From an uncultured Lentibacter sp. (lineage in GTDB: Bacteria > Pseudomonadota > Alphaproteobacteria > Rhodobacterales > Rhodobacteraceae): a stretch of DNA of 64,000 nucleotides. Positions 9,142-16,804 of this stretch are shown here, piece by piece. Position numbers and translations under genes: made by a program. How positions within the stretch are numbered: position 1 is the first letter of the stretch; each line of letters begins with the position of its first letter. Location of the stretch: positions 18,070 through 82,069 of the forward strand of contig NZ_CAKZKL010000034.1 in NCBI RefSeq assembly GCF_937123735.1. Direction: 5' to 3'. The notes below the pieces were generated by a model, which saw only the letters and a list, made by a program, of their open reading frames with translations, did not search any database and was not told where the DNA came from.

Positions 9142-9747
9142 ATGGCTATTTTTTCCAAATCAATGAGTCGCAGAGGGTTTCTTGCTGGCTCTACATCTCT
9201 TTTGGCTGCGCCGGCATTGGCCCAGACAGCAACTGTTGATGGTGCAGAGACTGTCGAAGTCGAGCGTGATTTGAGCGAAGTTGTTCGACGCAATATCTCA
9301 AGTTTCCGCTCTTTGAGTTGGGAGCCTTATTTCTCCAACCTCAAAAATGGGGCCTGCCTTGTTGATACAACCTCACGGGCATTGCATTTTTGGTCAGAAG
9401 ATCAGTCGGTTTACAAGCTTTACCCCACGAGCGTTCCCTTGACAGAAGACTTGACCCGCCTTGGCCGCACATCCGTTGTCCAGAAAGTTGAGGGCCCGAG
9501 TTGGCGACCAACGCCTTCGATGCGGGAGCGCAATCCGGAGTGGCCAGATTTTGTTGGTCCGGGTCCGGACAATCCTCTCGGAACCCATGCGCTTTATCTA
9601 TCCTGGACCTATTATCGCATTCACGGCACACACGATACGCGAAAAATCGGACGGCGCTCATCTAATGGGTGTATCGGCCTATATAATGAGCATATTGCCG
9701 AGCTCTTTTCTTTAACAAAAGTGGGCACGCAAGTGTTGCTAATATGA
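9142..9747 (+). CDS. Tat-exported L,D-transpeptidase (YkuD)
   Basis: The start is placed at ATG 9142, 8 nt after CGGAG, giving MAIFSKSMSRRGFLAGSTSLLAAPALAQ. This is a twin-arginine (SRRGFL) signal peptide with an AxA-type cleavage site. The mature protein carries the YkuD core: GTHALYLSWTYYRIHGTHD and the catalytic RRSSNGCIGLYNEH. It would act on periplasmic peptidoglycan. It is the second such enzyme within 2 kb, on the other side of the CAP lipoprotein gene. Confidence 0.9.
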   Translation: MAIFSKSMSRRGFLAGSTSLLAAPALAQTATVDGAETVEVERDLSEVVRRNISSFRSLSWEPYFSNLKNGACLVDTTSRALHFWSEDQSVYKLYPTSVPLTEDLTRLGRTSVVQKVEGPSWRPTPSMRERNPEWPDFVGPGPDNPLGTHALYLSWTYYRIHGTHDTRKIGRRSSNGCIGLYNEHIAELFSLTKVGTQVLLI

Positions 9748-9879
9748 CGAAATTGTGAGTGCGTCTTCTAGCCTGTGACCATATTGGGTTTGCAAAAACG
9801 CGCCAATACTGATTAACAAAAAATACGACGCTCTTATTGGCGTATGGATGCTTTGGGCATTCTATTTCTGGAGGATAAA

Positions 9880-10059
9880 ATGAAAAATTTCGTGATCGCA
9901 GCTGCCTTCATTGCCGCAGCTTCTTCTGTTTCTGCTGGCAGCATGTCAGACCCAATGATTGAAGCCCCTGTTGTTGTCGCAGACGCGGCTGGTTCTTCAG
10001 GCGGTATGGTCGTTCCGCTTCTGCTTCTGATCGCAGTGGCCGCAGCTGTTGGCAACTAA
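9880..10059 (+). CDS. Small exported peptide with hydrophobic C-terminus, function unknown
   Basis: A 59-residue product starting at ATG 9880, which has an excellent GGAGG 5 nt upstream; an in-frame ATG at 9844 lacks one. The N-terminus MKNFVIAAAFIAAASSVSAG is a clear signal peptide. The mature part is ~40 residues, acidic then Gly/Ser-rich, and ends in a membrane-spanning VVPLLLLIAVAAAVG stretch. It could be inserted as a tiny inner-membrane protein. It shares a bidirectional terminator with hemH, which is convergent. I recognise no family function. Confidence 0.75.
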   Translation: MKNFVIAAAFIAAASSVSAGSMSDPMIEAPVVVADAAGSSGGMVVPLLLLIAVAAAVGN

Positions 10060-10084
10060 TACATCTTCTCTTGGAAGATAGGGG

Positions 10085-10118
10085 AAACGGCAGCTTTCTA
10101 GCTGCCGTTTTTCTTTTT
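10085..10118. terminator. Bidirectional Rho-independent terminator
   Basis: A perfect 11-bp stem AAACGGCAGCT / AGCTGCCGTTT (10085-10095 with 10100-10110) encloses a TTCT loop and is followed by a T-rich run. The complementary strand also ends in T residues. It therefore serves both the small exported peptide gene (+) and hemH (-), whose stop overlaps the T tract. Confidence 0.9.
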
Positions 10119-11175
10119 ACCAGCCCTGGATGTTTTCTTTGATGAGATCTGCCAAAAACGCGACATGCGCCTCGCCCGCGTTCAGGCAGGGAATATATTC
10201 AAAGGTTTCGCCGCCAGCCTCTTCAAAGGCCTCTTTAATCTCTTCATTGATCTCTTCAAGGGTTTCGATGCAGTCCGCCGAGAAAGCGGGCGCAACAACG
10301 GCGATACGTTTTTTTCCTTCTTCTTCGGCAAGCCGGGCAACCTCTTTTACAGTATAGGGCTTGAGCCATTCTTCAGGCCCGAAAACCGACTGAAAAGTCG
10401 TTACGATTTCAATATCTTGCCAACCAAGACGCTCGCGCAGCAGGCGAGTCGTTTTTTGGCATTGGCAGTGATAAGGGTCGCCTTGCATCAGGTAGCGTTT
10501 GGGCATTCCGTGATATGAAACAACAAGTGTTTCGGGGCGTTGCTCCATAGCGGCCACAGATGTTTCAATAGAGCGCGCCAGCGCCTCGATATACCGGCTG
10601 TCGTCAAAGTATCGTGCTACCGTGCGCACCGAAGGTTGCCATGTCTGCTTCATCATGGCGCGAAAAAACTGGTCGTTGGCGGTGGCCATCGTCGCGCCTG
10701 CATAATGTGGGTAGAGTGAGAAAAACAGCACCCTGTCACACCCTTGTGCGACCATTTCAGCAACCTTGCTTTCAGTTGATGGGTTGCCATAGCGCATACA
10801 GTAATCGACCAAGACCTCGCCGCCATATTCTTTTTCGATCAGATCACGCACCGCAGCAGTTTGTTCCTTGGTGATGGTCATCAAGGGGCTTTCACCTTCT
10901 GCTTCATTCCAGATTGATTTATAAGCAGCACCGCTTGTGAAGGGCCTTTTTGTGAGAATGATAAGCTGCAAAAGCGGCTGCCACTTCCAAGGGGCATAAT
11001 CAATAACCCGGCGATCAGATAGAAACTCGTTCAGATAGCGGCGCATTGACCAATAATCATAATTATCTGGCGTGCCCAAGTTTGCCATTAACACGCCGAT
11101 TTTAGGCTTTTTTACCTTTGGGTGGTCTTTTGGCAGATGGCTGGTGTCAAATTCGGCTTGAGTCAGTTTTTGCAT
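10117..11175 (-). CDS. hemH: Ferrochelatase
   Basis: Inserts Fe2+ into protoporphyrin IX, the last step of protoheme synthesis. The 352-residue protein has the family start LMANLGTPDNYDYWSMRRYL, SYHGMPKRY with the catalytic histidine, and the C-terminal PAFSADCIETLEEINEE motif with conserved acidic residues. It abuts the upstream methyltransferase gene with no gap (stop TAA immediately before ATG), so the two are likely co-transcribed. It terminates at the shared terminator 10085-10118. Confidence 0.96.
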   Translation of the reverse strand: MQKLTQAEFDTSHLPKDHPKVKKPKIGVLMANLGTPDNYDYWSMRRYLNEFLSDRRVIDYAPWKWQPLLQLIILTKRPFTSGAAYKSIWNEAEGESPLMTITKEQTAAVRDLIEKEYGGEVLVDYCMRYGNPSTESKVAEMVAQGCDRVLFFSLYPHYAGATMATANDQFFRAMMKQTWQPSVRTVARYFDDSRYIEALARSIETSVAAMEQRPETLVVSYHGMPKRYLMQGDPYHCQCQKTTRLLRERLGWQDIEIVTTFQSVFGPEEWLKPYTVKEVARLAEEEGKKRIAVVAPAFSADCIETLEEINEEIKEAFEEAGGETFEYIPCLNAGEAHVAFLADLIKENIQGW

Positions 11176-12027
11176 TTAGTCATCACCATTCATTTTAGGC
11201 GTTTCGGGTTCTGGCAGTTTTATTTCGCTGGTTTTGAGTGCATCAGCAAGTCTGGCTTGGGCGGAGCCAGGCCGCAGGGGCTTTTGCTGGCTTTCATGAG
11301 GTGTCCAGCCGGTGAGAAATATGATCTCGAAGGTGGCGAGAATACGGCCTGTTTCGTCTGAGAAATGTTCTTTGTAAATTTCATCAGCAAGGCGAAAGAA
11401 CTCTCTTTTCTCGAAACGGCGCTTGCGCATGTCTAACGCATTCGATTCTCCCATACGCCTCAAATCATGAGCCAGATGAAAAATGCTTCGATAGCTTGCT
11501 GTCAAAGTGAGTTTATCTGCCACGGGCAGGGCAAAGCCTGCTCGCTGCATCAGCTGGCCGAGATCCCGGATTTCGCCAGCCATTACCACGCGGGGGCTGA
11601 GGCCACCTGTAAGCGCAATCTCGGCCTCGCTGAGCGCTTTGCGCAGCTCATGCAAAGTGTTGCCGCCAAATAGGCAGCCGATAAACAAGCCATCAGGTTT
11701 GAGGGCGTTGCGGGCCTGAATCAGCTGACCGACGACATCATTGGCCCAATGCAGAGACATAGCATGCACAACCAAGTCATTTGTATGGGGCGCACACCTG
11801 AGCGTTTCAGTATCCTTGATGGGCTCAAATGTTGGGAAAGCAGGTTGCCACACCTCGGGCTGGCCAGCGATCAGGAGAGGATTGGTAAACGCTCTATTAA
11901 CCAGTTCCAGCCGATACTGGATTTCGTCGATTGCGGCCATGTGTGCAAAGTCGGCTTCGGGCAAGCGGGCGCGCTGGCGGTGTCGCTCAAGTGTGGTGCG
12001 ATCAGTATGAAGGTTGCGGGTTGTCAT
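11176..12027 (-). CDS. BioC/NDUFAF5-like SAM-dependent methyltransferase with degenerate motif I
   Basis: A 283-residue protein resembling the C20orf7/NDUFAF5 methyltransferase family: DLVVHAMSLHWANDVVGQLIQARNALKPDGLFIG, SLHWANDV being diagnostic, and a C-terminal FLTGWTPHESQQKPLRPGSA. The glycine-rich SAM loop expected near residue 45-55 reads NPLLIAGQPE, without DxGxGxG. Either SAM binding is unusual or catalytic activity is lost. Mitochondrial NDUFAF5 assists complex I assembly by arginine hydroxylation, so a non-methyltransferase role is possible. ATG 12027 is 12 bp from the divergent comF start. Confidence 0.75.
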   Translation of the reverse strand: MTTRNLHTDRTTLERHRQRARLPEADFAHMAAIDEIQYRLELVNRAFTNPLLIAGQPEVWQPAFPTFEPIKDTETLRCAPHTNDLVVHAMSLHWANDVVGQLIQARNALKPDGLFIGCLFGGNTLHELRKALSEAEIALTGGLSPRVVMAGEIRDLGQLMQRAGFALPVADKLTLTASYRSIFHLAHDLRRMGESNALDMRKRRFEKREFFRLADEIYKEHFSDETGRILATFEIIFLTGWTPHESQQKPLRPGSAQARLADALKTSEIKLPEPETPKMNGDD

Positions 12028-12038
12028 AGGGTAGGAAT

Positions 12039-12770
12039 ATGGGCTGGAGGTCGGGGATACAAACAGTTGTTCAGACTCTGTATCCAACGAGCTGTCTAAG
12101 CTGTGGCGACGCTGTTGAGGGCGATGCGGGCTTGTGCAGCAAATGCTGGCTCGGGTCGCATTTTGTTGCGGGTCTCGTATGTAACGGATGCGGCGCGCCG
12201 CTCCCTGGCCTATCGGCTGGCGTCGAGCAGTGTGACTCCTGCCTTGCAGCGCCGCGAAGCTGGGCGGCGGCTCGCACAGTATTTCTCTATAAAGACTGTG
12301 CAAAAAAGCTGGTTTGGCAGCTCAAATATGCGGACCGTGCCGAAATAGCTTCGGCTGCGGGGCTTTGGCTTTCGCGGGCTCTCGCACCAATCCTTCCGGA
12401 CAACCCGATTATTGTGCCTGTGCCACTCCACTGGACACGGCTTCTTAAGCGAAAATATAACCAGTCGCAGTTGCTTTCCGCGAGTTTGGCCGAGAGGGGT
12501 GGCTTTCAGCATATGCCATTTCTCTTGAACCGAAGAAGACGCACCCCGCCGCTCTTCGGGTTGGACTTGGAAGCGCGTAAGGCCTGTTTGGAAAAAGCGA
12601 TTGTGGTGCGAAAGCGCTATGTGCCTGCAATTGAAGGCCGCAACATTGTGCTTGTGGACGATGTGATGACGACGGGCGCCACGCTTTCGGCGGCTACAGA
12701 GGCTTGTCTTTTGCACAATGTCGCAAGCGTGCAGGCAGTTTTTCTGGCACGCGCCATCAAGAATGACTAG
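12039..12770 (+). CDS. comF: ComF family phosphoribosyltransferase-like protein
   Basis: A 243-residue protein. An N-terminal zinc-ribbon-like segment (SCLSCGDAV...CSKCW, CNGCGAP, CDSC) precedes a type I PRTase domain with VPVPLHWTRLLKRKYNQSQLLS and the PRPP loop LVDDVMTTGATLSAA. ComF homologues are needed for DNA uptake in competent bacteria; the enzymatic substrate is unresolved. It is divergent from the methyltransferase gene, sharing a very short promoter region. AGGA sits about 4 nt before ATG 12039, and another in-frame start downstream is not excluded. Confidence 0.9.
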   Translation: MGWRSGIQTVVQTLYPTSCLSCGDAVEGDAGLCSKCWLGSHFVAGLVCNGCGAPLPGLSAGVEQCDSCLAAPRSWAAARTVFLYKDCAKKLVWQLKYADRAEIASAAGLWLSRALAPILPDNPIIVPVPLHWTRLLKRKYNQSQLLSASLAERGGFQHMPFLLNRRRRTPPLFGLDLEARKACLEKAIVVRKRYVPAIEGRNIVLVDDVMTTGATLSAATEACLLHNVASVQAVFLARAIKND

Positions 12771-12802
12771 GTTCTGCCTCAACACTTCTGTTTGAGGGCC
12801 AA

Positions 12803-13063
12803 ATGACACAGATTGAGATTTACACATCGCCACTTTGTGGCTTCTGCCACGCGGCTAAAAGGCTTCTGGATAGTAAGAACGCTTCTTACACCGAATATGA
12901 CATTTTGACGGACCCCAAGCTGAAGCCGGAGATGATGCAGCGCGCCGATGGTGCGCGCACTGTGCCGCAGATATTTATTGATGGTATCGGAATTGGTGGA
13001 TGCGATGATCTTTTCGGACTGGAAAGAACCGGTAAGCTTGACGGCTTGCTTGGGATATCCTGA
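12803..13063 (+). CDS. grxC: Glutaredoxin 3
   Basis: An 86-residue thioredoxin-fold protein that reduces disulfides with glutathione. The active site is CGFC (residues 12-15) rather than the common CPYC. The GSH-binding TVPQIFIDG with cis-proline and the GGCDDL motif are intact. Its stop overlaps the start of the nitrilase gene by 1 bp (TGATG), and that gene overlaps marR by 4 bp, making a compact three-gene operon. ATG 12803 follows GAGGGCCAA. Confidence 0.94.
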   Translation: MTQIEIYTSPLCGFCHAAKRLLDSKNASYTEYDILTDPKLKPEMMQRADGARTVPQIFIDGIGIGGCDDLFGLERTGKLDGLLGIS

Positions 13064-13896
13064 TGAAAACTGCCCTTGTGCAAATGACCTCAACAGACTC
13101 ACCGGCCAAAAATCTTGCCAGTTGTGAGTGGCTTGTGTGCGAGGCGGTGGCACAGGGGGCACGGTTTATTCTAACCCCCGAGGTTTCCAATTGCATTGCC
13201 GATTCCAAGGCTGTTCTGGGGGCTGTGTTGTGCCGGCAAGAGGATGACCCTTTTCTGGCTCGAATGCGCCAGTTGGCGGCCAAAAATAATATCTGGATCC
13301 TTATTGGCTCTCTGGGGCTCAAAAACGAGCAGGCCAGTGATCAATTCGTCAACAGATCCTTTCTGATAGATCCGCTGGGGGCTATCGTTGCGCAATATGA
13401 CAAGATTCACATGTTTGACGTTGATTTGCCCGGTGGTGAAAGTTACCGCGAAAGTGCGTCTTATGTGCCGGGTAGGAAGGCCGTTTTGGCGGATACGAAG
13501 ATCGGTAAAATTGGATTGAGTATTTGCTATGATCTGCGATTTCCCATGCTGTATCGCACTTTGGCCCAGGCTGGCGCCCAAGTTTTAACCATCCCAGCGG
13601 CTTTTGCTCAGACCACCGGTGAGGCGCATTGGCACAGCCTGTTGCGCGCTCGGGCTATAGAAAACGGGGCCTATGTGCTCGCGCCCGCGCAGACGGGAGT
13701 GCATTATGCAAAAGATGGTAAAGAACGCCGTAGTTATGGCCACGCTCTTGCCGTTTCTCCCTGGGGAGAGGTTTTGGCGGATGCGGGCAAAGATGTCGGC
13801 ATTTGTTGTTTTGATCTTGATCTTGAGGCCGTAACGCTGGCGCGCAAACGTTTGCCCTCCCTTATGCAGGACAGCCTGTTTGAGGGGCCGGAATGA
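13063..13896 (+). CDS. Nitrilase-superfamily amidohydrolase (Nit/deaminated-glutathione amidase type)
   Basis: A 277-residue carbon-nitrogen hydrolase with the complete E-K-C triad: E40 in ILTPEVSN, K114 in YDKIHMFDV, C155 in LSICYDLRFP. The sequence resembles the Nit1/NitFhit branch, whose members hydrolyse the amide of deaminated glutathione. Co-operonic grxC upstream fits a glutathione-related repair role, but substrate assignment is inference. It starts at ATG 13063 within the TGATG overlap. Confidence 0.88.
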   Translation: MKTALVQMTSTDSPAKNLASCEWLVCEAVAQGARFILTPEVSNCIADSKAVLGAVLCRQEDDPFLARMRQLAAKNNIWILIGSLGLKNEQASDQFVNRSFLIDPLGAIVAQYDKIHMFDVDLPGGESYRESASYVPGRKAVLADTKIGKIGLSICYDLRFPMLYRTLAQAGAQVLTIPAAFAQTTGEAHWHSLLRARAIENGAYVLAPAQTGVHYAKDGKERRSYGHALAVSPWGEVLADAGKDVGICCFDLDLEAVTLARKRLPSLMQDSLFEGPE

Positions 13897-14336
13897 ACAA
13901 CAAACAAAGCTCGCTCGCAATTACGCTGGTCAGCGAAATATTGGCCACTGATCAGTTGCTCAGAAACAAGCTGACCCGCGTTTTACCGCAGGGGATGGAG
14001 ATCTCTCATTTTTCTGTCTTGACCCATTTGGCGCACATCAGTGCCGAAAAAACACCTGCGCAGCTTGCCAAGACCTTTCATGTCACCAAGGGGGCCATGA
14101 CCAACACGCTCAACAAACTTGAGTGGGCTGGATATGTGCATATTCGCCCCGATTGGGATGATGCACGCCGTAAGATGGTGGCCATCAGCCCAGCAGGACG
14201 GCGCGCGCGCGATGCTGCGCTCTCTGCGATTGAGCCGATTTTTAACAGTCTGGTTGATGAAGGCGGCGCTGCAAGCATCAGATCGGCAATTCCTGTTTTG
14301 CGGGAAATGCGCCACAAGCTTGAAAGCAACGATTGA
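13893..14336 (+). CDS. MarR-family transcriptional regulator
   Basis: A 147-residue winged-helix regulator: SHFSVLTHLAHISAEKTPAQLAKTFHVTKGAMTNTLNKLEWAGYVHIRPDWDDARRKMVAISPAGR spans the HTH and wing in normal MarR form. It overlaps the nitrilase gene by 4 bp (ATGA). Its stop directly abuts the convergent ubiG stop with no spacer. The ligand is unknown; it may autoregulate the grxC-nitrilase-marR operon. Confidence 0.9.
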   Translation: MNNKQSSLAITLVSEILATDQLLRNKLTRVLPQGMEISHFSVLTHLAHISAEKTPAQLAKTFHVTKGAMTNTLNKLEWAGYVHIRPDWDDARRKMVAISPAGRRARDAALSAIEPIFNSLVDEGGAASIRSAIPVLREMRHKLESND

Positions 14337-15083
14337 TCAACCCAGCTTCTTGGCGGCCGTCACATAGTTTACGCTCAGGTCGCGGTCGGAAACCTTCCAG
14401 TTCCAACTGACCGGATTGAACACAAAGCCTTTGCGATCCACCGGAGACAGACCTGCCTTTTCAAGGAAATCGAAAAGTTCGTCGGGGGTGATGAACTTTT
14501 TCCATTCATGCGTCCCCTTGGGCAACCAGCGCATGATATATTCGGCACCCAGGATCGCCATGGCAAAGCTCTTGGCGTTACGATTGAGGGTGGAACAAAT
14601 GTGTAATCCGTTTGGATTGAGCAGTTTGGCGCATTCATCAAGATAGTCTTGCGGGTCGGCAACATGCTCGACCACTTCCATATTTACAACCACGTCAAAG
14701 CGCTCACCGGCCTCTGCCAGCGCCTCTGCGGTGATAGCGCGAAAGTCTATCTCAAGGCCTTGCTGCTCGGCGTGCAGGCGGGCGACTTTGATGTTTTTTT
14801 CGGCGGCGTCTGCGCCAACCACGTCAGCGCCAAGCCGTGTGAGCGGTTCGCTGAGAAGGCCACCGCCACAGCCGATGTCAATAATCCTCAAGCCTTTGAA
14901 CGGAAGTGGCTCGGCCAGATTGCGATTGAACTCCGCAGCAATTTGCTTCGTAATATAGTCAAGCCGGCACGGGTTCATCAGGTGCAGAGGGCGAAACTTG
15001 CCGTTTGGATCCCACCACTCGGCAGCCATTGCCTCAAACTTGGCAAGCTCGGCTGGATCAACAGTTCTGGTCTGGTCTTGCAT
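14337..15083 (-). CDS. ubiG: 3-demethylubiquinol / polyprenyl-hydroxybenzoate O-methyltransferase
   Basis: A 248-residue SAM methyltransferase performing both O-methylations of ubiquinone biosynthesis. [29 protein letters not shown] is the family N-terminal signature. Motif I is [14 protein letters not shown], followed by [14 protein letters not shown] and a C-terminal [12 protein letters not shown]. It is divergent from pip and immediately convergent with marR. Confidence 0.96.
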   Translation of the reverse strand: MQDQTRTVDPAELAKFEAMAAEWWDPNGKFRPLHLMNPCRLDYITKQIAAEFNRNLAEPLPFKGLRIIDIGCGGGLLSEPLTRLGADVVGADAAEKNIKVARLHAEQQGLEIDFRAITAEALAEAGERFDVVVNMEVVEHVADPQDYLDECAKLLNPNGLHICSTLNRNAKSFAMAILGAEYIMRWLPKGTHEWKKFITPDELFDFLEKAGLSPVDRKGFVFNPVSWNWKVSDRDLSVNYVTAAKKLG

Positions 15084-15127
15084 GGTCTGGCCCCTAAAAT
15101 TCGCTGATGCGTCTGGAAAGATACGAC

Positions 15128-16102
15128 ATGCACGAATCCACAGATGAAAAAAGCGTTCGAGCGCGACTTTACCCTGCTATTGAGCCCTTTGACAGGCGGA
15201 TGATCGACGCAGGGGAAGGTCACAGACTATACGTTGAGCAATCCGGGAACCCGGCCGGCGTGCCTGTGGTTGTTTTGCATGGTGGCCCCGGCGGAGGGTG
15301 CAGCCCGGCCATGCGGCGCTTTTTCAATCCGCAGTATTACAGGATTGTCTTGTTTGATCAACGCGGCTGTGGCCGCTCAAAGCCCTTTGCGTCGGTTGAG
15401 AACAACACCACATGGGACCTTGTCCGCGACATAGAGACGATCAGGAAAGAGTTGGCGATAGACGCGTGGCATGTTTTTGGGGGCAGCTGGGGGGCCACGC
15501 TCTCGTTGATTTATGCGATTGCCCATCCGGAGCCTGTGAAGTCTCTTACGCTGCGGGGAGTATTCTTGGGCCGCAAAAGCGAGCTAGATTGGTTTTACGG
15601 CGGTGGTGCGGGGGCTTTTTGGCCTGATGTATGGCACCGGTTTCTTGAGCCTATCCCCAAAGATGAGCAAGATGACCTGATTGCGGCTTACCACAAACGT
15701 CTTTTTGGTGGCGCAGAGAGCGATGCGCTCAAATGCGCCCAAGCCTGGACCGCCTGGGAAAACACCTTGGCTTCGATCCAATCAGACGGTGCGTTTTATG
15801 TGCCAAACAACGCATTCTGCCGTGCCTTTGCACGCCTTGAGAACCATTACTTTTACAACGGCCTGTTTTTGGAAAATGATAACTTCATATTGTCCAATGC
15901 GCCGCGTATTTCGCATATTCCAACCAAGATTGTGCAGGGGCGATATGACATGATCTGCCCACCTGTCTCAGCCCATGAGCTGTCGTTGGCGCTTGAGCAG
16001 GCGGAACTGAAAATTGTCGGCTTATCAGGTCATGCTTTGTCGGAACCGAGGATCAGCGCGGCATTGGCAGAAATCATGGATGAATTGGCCAAACAGGCGT
16101 AA
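15128..16102 (+). CDS. pip: Prolyl aminopeptidase (proline iminopeptidase, S33)
   Basis: Alpha/beta hydrolase removing N-terminal proline from peptides. [12 protein letters not shown] is the oxyanion-hole region and [10 protein letters not shown] holds the nucleophilic serine. The triad aspartate is in [10 protein letters not shown] and the histidine in SGHALSEP. The start is set at ATG 15128 because GGAAAG lies 7 nt upstream; an ATG at 15107 would add seven residues. This gives 324 residues. A terminator follows at 16190-16214. Confidence 0.93.
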   Translation: MHESTDEKSVRARLYPAIEPFDRRMIDAGEGHRLYVEQSGNPAGVPVVVLHGGPGGGCSPAMRRFFNPQYYRIVLFDQRGCGRSKPFASVENNTTWDLVRDIETIRKELAIDAWHVFGGSWGATLSLIYAIAHPEPVKSLTLRGVFLGRKSELDWFYGGGAGAFWPDVWHRFLEPIPKDEQDDLIAAYHKRLFGGAESDALKCAQAWTAWENTLASIQSDGAFYVPNNAFCRAFARLENHYFYNGLFLENDNFILSNAPRISHIPTKIVQGRYDMICPPVSAHELSLALEQAELKIVGLSGHALSEPRISAALAEIMDELAKQA

Positions 16103-16156
16103 CCGATTCGGCCTTGCATCCTTAAGTTTTTCGGACTAGAGACAGCACAACAGCGG

Positions 16157-16214
16157 CGCGCTGGGCTCCAGCGCACCACCGAGAATTTCAGCGGGCCGCA
16201 CGGCCCGCTTTTTT
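16157..16214 (+). terminator. Double hairpin with U-tract just before rimP (terminator or attenuator)
   Basis: A first hairpin (GCGCTGG/CCAGCGC, about 16159-16175) is followed by a very GC-rich stem GCGGGCC/GGCCCGC (16191-16208) and six T residues. The T tract ends only ~15 nt before the rimP ATG (16229). It may simply end pip transcription. If the rimP promoter is upstream, perhaps TTGCAT at 16114 with CTAGAG near 16136, it would act as an attenuator of the nusA operon. Confidence 0.7.
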
Positions 16215-16228
16215 GTTTGAGCGAAAAT

Positions 16229-16804
16229 ATGTCGAACCTGATTGCAAAAACTGCCCAAGATCGGCGTATGGCCGAAATCGTCGGCCCCGTTATTGAGGAC
16301 ATGGGCTTTGAGCTTGTGCGCCTGCGGCTGCAAGGTGGCGAGATTCCGTTGCTTCAAATCATGGCTGAGCGCCCAGAGGGCGGCATTGAAGTTGATGATT
16401 GCGGAGCTATCTCAAACGCGCTGAGCGCCTTGCTTGATGTCGAAGACCCACTTGAAGGCGAGTATACCCTTGAGGTTTCGAGCCCTGGTATTGACCGCCC
16501 ACTTACACGTCTGAAAGATTTTGAGACATTCGAGGGTTTTGACGCCAAAGTTGAAACCGCTGAAATGATCGACGGTCAGAAGCGGTTTCGCGGCGAGCTT
16601 GCGGGTGTTGAAGGTGACGAAGTCTTGCTCACGATTGAGCAGGGCACCATCGGATTGAAGTTCGAGTGGCTGGTTGAGGCCAAGCTTGTGATGACCGATG
16701 AACTCATCAAAGAAATGTTGCGGCAACGCAAAGCCTCCGGCGCCTATGCGGACGGTGGTGAAGTAGAGATAGAAGAATCCCCTGAGTCTGAGGAGAAAGA
16801 ATAA
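16229..16804 (+). CDS. rimP: Ribosome maturation factor RimP
   Basis: A 191-residue protein needed for 30S maturation. The N-terminal domain reads [21 protein letters not shown] and the second has [12 protein letters not shown], both diagnostic. The acidic tail ([16 protein letters not shown]) is common in the group. ATG 16229 is preferred over a TTG four codons upstream that would begin inside the T tract of the preceding hairpin. Its TAA is followed immediately by the nusA ATG. Confidence 0.93.
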   Translation: MSNLIAKTAQDRRMAEIVGPVIEDMGFELVRLRLQGGEIPLLQIMAERPEGGIEVDDCGAISNALSALLDVEDPLEGEYTLEVSSPGIDRPLTRLKDFETFEGFDAKVETAEMIDGQKRFRGELAGVEGDEVLLTIEQGTIGLKFEWLVEAKLVMTDELIKEMLRQRKASGAYADGGEVEIEESPESEEKE

